DNA from: Leptodactylus fallax
Lineage: Eukaryota; Chordata; Amphibia; Anura; Leptodactylidae
Length of the DNA: 64,000 bases
Direction of reading: 5' to 3'
Assembly (NCBI GenBank): GCA_947044405.1
Contig: CAMRHE010000169.1
Location: 2,976,501-3,040,500, forward strand
The notes below the pieces were generated by a model, which was given only the letters and a program-made list of their open reading frames with translations, was not told the DNA's origin and made no database searches. Positions 56,961 to 64,000 of the stretch are shown in pieces. A program made the position numbers and the translations under genes. Each line of letters begins with the position of its first letter. Position 1 is the stretch's first letter.

Positions 56961-57300
56961 AAGACTGCTTATGATCTTTAAACTGGGAGAAAAAGTAACA
57001 TACGAGACAGCCATTCTGGTATCCAACATATTTAGCAAAATAATTTTTGGGGGATAGGCAGTGATATTGCAGTATGAAGCAGCATTGGTCTGTAATACTG
57101 TTACCTGTGCTTGAGTTCGACCTTTACGAAGGAGGACAAGATTGTCTTTCTTAGAAGAATTTCCCATACTATTTTATATTAGGATTTATAATAATCAAAT
57201 ATCATTATGTAGTAAGTGTACAATCACGACACTGCACCTTCCAGAAAAAGGCTATGATTTTTTGATATGAGTATTTGTGGCACTGCCATCGATAAATAGA

Positions 57301-57314
57301 TATAAAACAAGATG
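57301..57314. repeat. 14-bp target duplication, 3' side of Penelope element 2
   Basis: TATAAAACAAGATG, identical to 58830-58843. Confidence 0.9.
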
Positions 57315-57377
57315 TGGAAGAGTGAAGAAATTAAGCGATACCTTTTAGAGGCTAACTGAGTATATTTGATGGTAAGC

Positions 57378-57405
57378 TTTCGGAAGTACTAGCTTCCTTC
57401 ATCAG
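57378..57405 (-). ncRNA. Hammerhead-ribozyme-like core
   Basis: On the - strand: CTGATGA (57405-57399), A, GGAAG, loop CTAGTA, CTTCC, GAAA (57381-57378). CTGATGA plus a hairpin plus GAAA is the hammerhead catalytic core, and such motifs are established in Penelope-like retroelements. Here one A is extra before stem II, and I cannot define stems I and III, so activity is not claimed. Confidence 0.55.
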
Positions 57406-57625
57406 ACATGGTGTTATAAAAGAACTGAAAATTCACAGATTTTTTTATACCCTATAGGCATGGGCCTTCAAAGGATTTTAGAGTCCTTAAAAAAAACAAA
57501 ATGCAATCTAATTAGAGAAGTTATTTACAACCGGTCAAAAAATAAACAATCTGGAAAGTTGTGGTGCGTGACAGAGGGATCTGTTATCTGTCTGCAATGA
57601 GCTGGTGATTTGTGACCCTCACAGT

Positions 57626-58822
57626 TCATACATAGTGTGACATGAAGCTGGCATGAATATTAAGTCCAAATTGCAGAGTTTGAAATTTTTGCATAAACTT
57701 GTACTCCCATTCTTTCTTTTCCTTCTGCGCCTTAAAATGTCCCATTAAAACCACAACCCGCAAATCTTCAATAGTGTGGTCTTCTCCGGAGAAATGTGTG
57801 GCCACTGGGAGATCTGTTCTGCTGTTATTAATGTTGAATCTGAGTGAGTTCATGCGTCTCTGTCCTGTTTCCCCCACATAGAGGCCTGTGGTGGGACATT
57901 GCACACATATTATGAGATACACCACATTGGAAGACCTGCAGGAAAATGTCCCCCTAATTCTGTGCACCTGTTGTGACTGTGGGATAGGTACACTGTCAGC
58001 GGTGTGGATGTGTTTGCAGGTCATACACCTTTTATGCAGGCAAGGTGAGGTGCCATTTTCAGTTGGGGCCTTCAGGGCACTCCGGACAATAATACGCCTC
58101 AGGTTTGGTGGTTGTCGAAAGGAAAGGAGAGGGGTGACTGGAAATATGTCCTTGAGTCTGTAGTCTCTATGTAGCACAGGTTGGAGCTCCTTGGCAATCC
58201 TTCGTAGGATCTCCAATTGTGGGTTGTAGGTGACAACTAGGGGCACTCGGGCATCTTTCTGGGTCTCTTTATATGTGAGCAGACTGTCTCTGTTAATGGC
58301 TGCCGCTTTGTTTAATTGGTTGTCCATCACTTTTGGTTTGTATCCCAATCAGAGAAATTTCATCCTCAGATCCAGGAGGTGCTTGTCCAGGTCTGCTTTG
58401 TTGGAGTAAATACGATTGTATCATATAGCCTGGCTGTAGATAATAGATTGTCTTGTGTGCTTGGGGTGGAAGCTGTCGTTTCTCAGGTAGGCCGTTCTGT
58501 CTGTGGGTTTGTGGTATATTGATGTGAGTAGCCGGTGGTCTTTGATGTATATTGTGGTATCCAGAAAGTGGATTTCACTCTCTGAATAGCTAAGTTTAAG
58601 GTTGATGGTAGAGTGAAAGTCATTGAAGTCATTATGGAATTGAAGTAGGGCCTCCTCACCTGCAGTCCAGATAACAAGGATATCATCGATATAACGAAGG
58701 TAAATCATAGGCTTGGTGGCGCATGTTGATAAATATGTTCCTTACAGTTCTGCCATAAAGAGATTTGCATACTGGGGTGCACATCTGGTCCCCATTGAAG
58801 TTCCCATTCTCTGTAGATTATA
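57626..58822 (-). pseudogene. Penelope-like RT/GIY-YIG polyprotein fragment with stops
   Basis: In order on the - strand: RMGTSMGTRCAPQYANLFMA (RT motif B region, about 58740-58810), IYLRYIDDILVIWTAGEE (motif C with YIDD), HFLDTTIYI, then FRQPPNLRRIIVRSAL, a Cys-rich linker (CLHKRCMTCKHI) and a GIY-YIG domain (SSNVVYLIICVQCPTTGLYV then GETGQRR). In-frame stops occur upstream of the YIDD segment (about 58770) and at about 58420 and 58350; the last two are TGA where Arg CGA is likely, consistent with CpG decay. Not functional. Confidence 0.88.
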
Positions 58823-58829
58823 CTACTAC

Positions 58830-58843
58830 TACTATAAAACAAG
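58830..58843. repeat. 14-bp target duplication, 5' side of Penelope element 2
   Basis: TATAAAACAAGATG, identical to 57301-57314. An (ACT)n run precedes it at 58822-58829. Confidence 0.9.
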
Positions 58844-59186
58844 ATGGGAATGGTATGAACAGAAATAAATACAAATATAAGCATTCAGCTGGCATGTGTA
58901 CACAGCTTTATATTCACATAAGTCAAACACATTTACCATACGCTAAATGTGCCAGGTAAAGGCAGGTAGTGAAAGAAAAACATGAAAATAAAATAATTGT
59001 CTATGTTATTATCTAAGATTAATAACAAGAGGTTTAATGCCATGTAATGTGACATGTATTACATGCCATGTATTAGTGAGCACAATATGCCACAATTATT
59101 GCTGTCCGGCAACTAAGTGATAAGAGAATTGGTAGTATTCCTAGTGAACCTTCTCCTCTCTCAACCATTTCACATCTATCAACATA
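58844..59186. other. MCF2L2 intron, no gene seen
   Basis: Short non-coding stretch between Penelope element 2 and a MITE. Confidence 0.45.
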
Positions 59187-59517
59187 TTAAGGCCGAGGCC
59201 CCACGTGGCGGACACGTCGCGGTTTGTCCACGGCGGAAACGCTGCATAAAAAAAGTGTCATTTTACAGTGACATCAAAGTGGATGGGTTTCTAGTGAATC
59301 CCATCCCCACTTTGCAGGAAAAAACGTGCAGTTTTGAAAATCACAGCATGTCAATTATACTTACTGAAACACCGGTGGTTTCCCTATAGGTATAATTGAA
59401 GCAGATAGTCTGCAGAGGAAACCTCTGCGAACTTTCTGTCCAAAGTACTGTGGGAAGAACTGCAGTTTTTCCCACAGCGCTTTTTTGCTGCAGGATGCCA
59501 CATGGGGCCTTAGCCTT
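59187..59517. repeat. MITE with TTAAGGC..AGGCCCCAC ends, copy 1
   Basis: Left TTAAGGCCGAGGCCCCACGT, right CATGGGGCCTTAGCCTTAA; inverted ends. The interior contains GGGTTTCTAGTGAATCCCAT and CACAGCATGTCAATTATACT. It shares ends and interior (in inverse) with 60562-60900 and abuts repeat R1. Confidence 0.75.
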
Positions 59518-59719
59518 AAAGGGAGTCAGTCACCAGGATGATTAATATTAAACCAGCAAGACAGATAGGTCAGGCTAAACAGAGTGTAACACCTTTTTCC
59601 ATGTGATAACTCGTGCCTCCGTTGCTTAGATATTCATTTATTTTTAAGAAAATGAGTAATCTGGAGTACTGAGGACAATGTTGTTGCTCCAAACTGCTTT
59701 GCCCCACACTGCTCTAATA

Positions 59720-60291
59720 CAGTGGCGTAACTAGGAATGGCTAGGCCCCAAGGCGAACATTTGACATGGGGCCCCCCCCCCCAAACCACCATAGTGGCCC
59801 CTACACACAGTATTATGCCCCATTGTGGACCACCCATGAACGATTATTATACTCTGGGGTCTTTTCAGACCCCAGAGTATAATGATCGGAGACCCAGGGG
59901 AGGATACAAACATAGAAAACACTGCAACTTACCTCTTCCTTGCTCCGGTGCACTCCCGTGCGCTACTTCAGCCATCTTCAATGTTGGAACGGATCTCGCA
60001 CGATCCAGGCCGGCGTCGCGACGCATAATGACGTCGGCTGACGTCTAGGACGTCACCAAACAGGCCCGAAGCCTGCGGAGCATAGGAGAGGTGAGTTACA
60101 GTGTTTTTTATGTTCGCTCACCTCCCCTGGGCCCCCGATCGTTATACTCTGGGGTCTCAAAAGACCCCGGAGTATAACGATAGCAGTGTTTGTGGGGTTC
60201 GCGGTAGCGACTGCCACAGGGCTCCGGGCCCCGTAATGTTCCGGGCCCTGTGGCAGCCGCTACCGCTGCTACCCCGATAGTTACACCCCTG
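59720..60291. mobile_element. Non-autonomous hAT element with palindromic interior
   Basis: 572 bp. Ends CAGTGGCGTAACTA and, inverted at the right, CAGGGGTGTAACTA. Perfect 8-bp target duplication CTCTAATA (59712-59719, 60292-60299). The interior is a palindrome of the 40195-40585 family (59835-60185) preceded by a single reversed 31-bp minisatellite unit (about 59785-59825). No transposase. Confidence 0.92.
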
Positions 60292-60561
60292 CTCTAATAC
60301 ACACTCCTTCCCCTCTTCCTTTTTTTTAGTGACAGGACCAAGCAATGCTCAAAGACCAAGCAATGCTTAAATCTCACCTGGCCCTGTACTCTTGCATTGT
60401 TTATTAGTGCAGCATGGTGCATGGCAGTTTGGAGCTAAGGACTCGCCCTTGGTGCTTCAGACTGCTCATTTGCATATTGGGAAAAAAATTAATATCTTAG
60501 CAACAGAGGCATGAATTTTCATGGGGAAAAAGGCATTACATTCAGATGTGCTTGACCTATC

Positions 60562-60900
60562 TTAGGCTAAGGCCCCATGTAGCAGGCCGCAGCTAAAAAG
60601 CACTGCGGAAAACAAACGCGGTGGCAACGCATCATGCTTTTCACAGAAAGTCCGCACAGCTTTCCTCTGCGCACTTTTTGCTTCCATTATATCTATAGGA
60701 AAACTGCCGGCATTTCCGTAGGTATAACTGACATACTGCGATTTCCAAAACTACCACAGTTTTGGAAATTGCAGCATGTCCACTGCACGTATTTCTCCGC
60801 AATGTGTGGATGGGATTCACTAGAATCCCATGCACTTTGCAGGGACTGTAAAACGGCGTAATTTTTTTTTCCATGGCGTTTACGCTACGTGGGGCCTAAC
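60562..60900. repeat. MITE with TTAGGC..AGGCCCCAT ends, copy 2
   Basis: Left TTAGGCTAAGGCCCCATGTA, right GCTACGTGGGGCCTAA. Inserted in R1 at a point that reads TATCTGT-like in the mirrored part of R1. Confidence 0.72.
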
Positions 60901-60948
60901 TGTTTTGCTGGTTTAATATACCACATTCTGCTGACAAACTCCCTTTGA

Positions 60949-61640
60949 TAGGTGACTTTAAACACTTGTCGTGAATAGAACTTGAGAGCTAGAGATGGCT
61001 CTAGATATTGCAGAATCGAAGCCTTTAAATAGTCTAGGTGTAAGTTTGGGAGAGCAACTTGGTAAAGGAGGATTGGGAGGGGGATCTGCAAATAACAGCA
61101 ATAATAAAGAACACACTCTCGCAGGTTTTACACTATAGAGTTTCAGCTGTGAAACTTAGTCCATGTGTGCTCCAGATTTACCAGCCTGAACACAATGCGA
61201 ATAGAAAAAAACTTTTAAAATAAGGCATTAGCAATTTTTTATTATTAAATAATTATAATATATATAAAGGCAAAATAGCTGTTTACTTTTTTTTAAACAT
61301 ACCTATAACCTTCTATGAATATCATAAGAAAGGATGATTTTATAGTTAAACTGTAGAAAATGTTGGTAGCTGTTATGGAATCCTATCCAGTTTGCTGAAT
61401 CCACCTACATACACACTAGAGAAGACTATTTTTCTAAATACAAGTATCAGCTTCCTATTTCATATAGCCATAAGGAAAGATTCCATAGACACTTGGCATC
61501 AAATAATTATGCAAGTAGTCATAAAACATGTGACACAGGAATTAATATACCTGTGGGCTGGTGAAATAACTGTTTTATTCACAGTGACTCAATGGAAAAA
61601 TGGAAACAATGACAAAAAAAAGAACAAGATTCAAACTAGG
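60949..61640. other. MCF2L2 intron, no gene seen
   Basis: AT-rich non-coding intron. No recognised element. Confidence 0.45.
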
Positions 61641-62160
61641 CTTACACTAGGTTCACACTAGCATTCGGGTTTCCGTCCTTTGGGTCCACATGGGGACCTG
61701 AAAGACAGAGATCCTGTCTGCTTAAAAAGCATATACACATGGAGACCCACAGACCCCATAGACTATAATAGGGTCAGCAAGGGGGTGTGGTCTGTGTTGT
61801 GATACTGTGTGCCAAAAATGCACGTTAGGCTAGACAGTATAAGAGTAGGCCAGACTAATCAAACAGCATCAGACACATTGATAAATCTGGCGCAGTTTAG
61901 CATATCTCCCAACTTTCAAAGGATAGAAAGAGGGCAGCATGTGCGGTGCGCTATTCGCTCTGCAGCAAATTTAGTTCCACCCACTTCTATGTTGACTCCG
62001 CCCACTCTCATACATTTTTCTATGTGCCCCAACACAGTACAGTGCTCCTACAGTCACCCTAACATTATATGCCCCCACATTATAATGTTCCTCTCCAATT
62101 GCCCCACAGTGTGAAGTCCCTCTCCTGGTGTCCCAGTTTAAACTGGGGGAAACTAGAAGG
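61640..62160. repeat. Cluster of decayed MITE and minisatellite fragments
   Basis: CACTAGGTTCACACTAGCAT (about 61646) starts a GGTTCACA-family copy containing GACCCCATAGACTATAATAG. GCCAGACTAATCAAACAGCA (about 61850) belongs to the 54318 family. ATATGCCCCCACATTATAAT (about 62068) resembles a reversed 31-bp minisatellite unit. Ends are not preserved. Confidence 0.45.
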
Positions 62161-62324
62161 GGACATTAAACTGGGGCAGCTGGACAGCTCCTGCTTCACC
62201 ACTGTATTCAACTCAGTGTTCAGTGTTCTGGAGGGGAGTATATAATCTCACGATAATGTTGTCAATGAGTTATTCAATAACATTACACCACACACAGGCA
62301 TATTTTCAAATAGAGGATGACTGG

Positions 62325-62765
62325 AGTTTTCTTCAAATAGTTTACCCACAAAAGACATTTATGCCATAATTGTCTAATAAATGTAAATCCCACCTCTGGG
62401 AACCATCCCATTGCTAATCCTGATCCTGTCCCTGCTGATCAAATCCAGACTGTCAGCCATGGTCTAGATTTACAGAAACAGTGTAGCTCTCTGAGCTATG
62501 CTGTTTCTGTAACTCTCAATCACTTCTATGGAAATAGCCTAACTCAGAGAGTTACACGGTTTCTGTTACAACCAACCACAACTGACAGTCTGGATTGGAT
62601 TGTTAGGAGGGATGGGGTGAGGGTTAGCTGCTGAGCAGAGTTTGCGGAGGGTGTTCAATTTAGAGATAGGGGCAGGTCCCAGAGGAGAAACCTGAATCTA
62701 TCAGACATTTATAGTATATCTTGTGGATATGCCATAAATGTGTTTTATGGGTAAACCCTTTTCAC
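62325..62765. repeat. Long-inverted-repeat MITE
   Basis: TAGTTTACCCACAAAAGACA with TTTATGCCATAAT (62338-62370) is mirrored by ATATGCCATAAATGTGTTTT with ATGGGTAAACCC (62729-62758). The internal arms GTCTAGATTTACAGAAACAG and TACACGGTTTCTGTTACAAC also pair. Confidence 0.7.
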
Positions 62766-64000
62766 TTTTTCATTTGACATTCTAGTGTAAGACTTCTGGG
62801 TAGATTACAAATGGTTAATGCAACTGAGGAGGCCGCCTCATGTAAACAGACCTGAAAGAAGTGCAGGCCTTACTGAATTATGTCACTGGACCCGAAATAG
62901 AAAATGCAAACGTATGAAAGACAGGCTGACATGAAAGTGCTAGAAATGTCACGACAAGACAAGAACAACGCTATTTCTGCGGCATAACAATGAGTTTATT
63001 TTACAGCTACAGCACAAATCTTGTGTTTTCTGTCTATTAATATCATGTTACTCAGAAGAAAATCTCTGTGTCACGGTGTGGAACCATATAATAAGAATCC
63101 ATTAAGCGATATACTATATAAAGAAATCTGCTATGACAAGACTAAGTTTACCACACATTACTAATATGTAAATCTAGTAGATGTTCCACACAACGTAAAT
63201 ACTCTAGTAATGCTCTGGCTTATTTCACGGCTTAGCCTACATTTGCTGGAATTGCACAACTGCCTTTTCTTTTACTAGTGGGACTTTGGATGAGTTTCTA
63301 TACATAAATTTTAACTCTGACTGAGTATTGGAGTGGTTAGAATTACCCATTTACGTAGAAAAATAGTTCGGAATAGAACATCTTTTCTATCTTTTTGTGG
63401 CAAAGCTTCAAATGATAGTAAGCAACTCATTATGGTGCTTAAATAATTGGGACAACCAATAAAAAATTACTTTGGAACAATTAGGGGACAATTTTTTGTC
63501 TGTCAATCTTAATCTATTTGTATGGTGATGGGAGGCCCCAGAATTTTCAGCTCTTACACTTTCTGGCGTGTCACTGGAGGTCCTATAAATACATTGCCCT
63601 GTTACATTCTTATAAATACCCAGTTTACACCACACCTAAATAGACTAACATGACTGTGAACTAATAAATCTTAACTATTATTACATCACTAAAATACTGG
63701 ATTAAACTACTCAATCGATGCCGTGACTGTATATATATATTTTTACAGCATACCCTGCCTCCATACAGTGCCAAAAGGAGTAAATATGGCGAGTCAGTAG
63801 TGGGTTAACACGTCTGCAGGTCACTTCACTAGTAAGGGTTAACAAGTAGTTTTAATTCATTATCCTAATGGTGTAATAAAGTAATCAGTTTTATTAGTTC
63901 ACAGTCACATCAGTTTATTTAGGTGTGATGTAAATTGGGTGTTTATTTGCCTGTAATAGGGCAATATATTTACTTGTTACGTGATTACCGTGACCCATAA
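62766..64000. other. MCF2L2 intron, no gene seen
   Basis: Non-coding sequence to the window end. No CRAL-TRIO or N-terminal MCF2L2 exon was recognised here, so those exons should lie further right. Confidence 0.45.

Larger units (their letters stand above)
57315..58829 (-). mobile_element. 5'-truncated Penelope-like element 2
   Basis: 1,515 bp on the - strand between perfect 14-bp direct repeats. It starts inside the RT domain (at about 58822), contains the rest of RT and a GIY-YIG endonuclease, and ends with a 3' region carrying a hammerhead-like motif and GTTAGCCTCTAAAAGGTATC. Truncation with long target duplications is typical of this class. Confidence 0.9.
59518..60948. repeat. Repeat R1, copy split by two insertions
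   Basis: The same repeat as 55616-56241, from AAAGGGAGTCAGTCACCAGG to TGACAAACTCCCTTTGATAG. It is interrupted by the hAT element at 59720-60291 and the MITE at 60562-60900, both absent from the first copy. Confidence 0.75.

Noticed and set aside
57117..57167. Short - strand frame MGNSSKKDNLVLLRKGRTQAQ followed by a GT donor, as a possible first MCF2L2 exon
   Set aside because: It has a donor-like GTAACA but does not resemble the N-terminal part of MCF2L2, and no following exon fits its phase uniquely. Without transcript evidence it is not supportable.
60634..60874. ORFs on both strands, 75-77 codons
   Set aside because: Inside the MITE at 60562-60900, symmetrical and non-coding.

Overview
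Organism and locus. This is vertebrate nuclear DNA, most likely from a frog. It has short, correctly phased exons separated by kilobases of intron, and those introns are packed with interspersed repeats: Tc1/mariner, hAT and MITE-like DNA elements, L2 and L1/Tx1-like LINEs, Penelope-like elements and a DIRS-type retrotransposon. That repeat mix, with both DIRS and Penelope-like elements present, fits an anuran amphibian better than a mammal, bird or teleost. The species call is inference.

Genes. Two host genes are visible, on opposite strands. B3GNT5 (83-1216, + strand) is an intact single-exon glycosyltransferase that starts lacto/neolacto-series glycosphingolipid chains. On the - strand, twelve exons from 54808 down to 6814 encode about 532 residues of MCF2L2, a Dbl-family Rho guanine nucleotide exchange factor. 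They cover the C-terminal part of the CRAL-TRIO (Sec14-like) domain, the whole spectrin-like region and the linker before the DH domain. The first exons should lie beyond position 64000 and the DH/PH exons before position 1. B3GNT5 therefore sits head-to-head inside an MCF2L2 intron, an arrangement also known from human chromosome 3q27. All twelve exons have AG/GT borders and compatible phases, so this part of the gene looks functional.

Layout. 1-1216 B3GNT5; 1217-6800 intron with palindromic MITEs; 6814-7573 two linker exons; 7574-18900 intron with MITEs, Tc1 copy 1 and a 3.4 kb L2 LINE; 18927-24083 four exons, with Tc1 copy 2 and a partial duplication that carries a splice acceptor; 24084-31050 intron with an L1/Tx1 tail, a second Tc1 family and a hAT element full of irregular repeats; 31052-37256 three exons and a 980-bp inverted-repeat insertion; 37257-47266 intron with a decayed DIRS retrotransposon carrying a nested hAT element; 47267-54808 three exons with a Penelope-like element and palindrome/minisatellite elements between them; 54809-64000 intron with nested MITEs, a hAT element and a second Penelope-like element.

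Notable points. Several insertions can be dated relative to one another from target-site duplications and paralogous empty sites. A family of roughly 400-bp palindromes and a 31-bp minisatellite recur at several places. One Penelope-like element has perfect 14-bp target duplications and a hammerhead-ribozyme-like core. All transposon genes seen here are broken or truncated. I found no prokaryotic features, CRISPR arrays, rRNA or tRNA genes.
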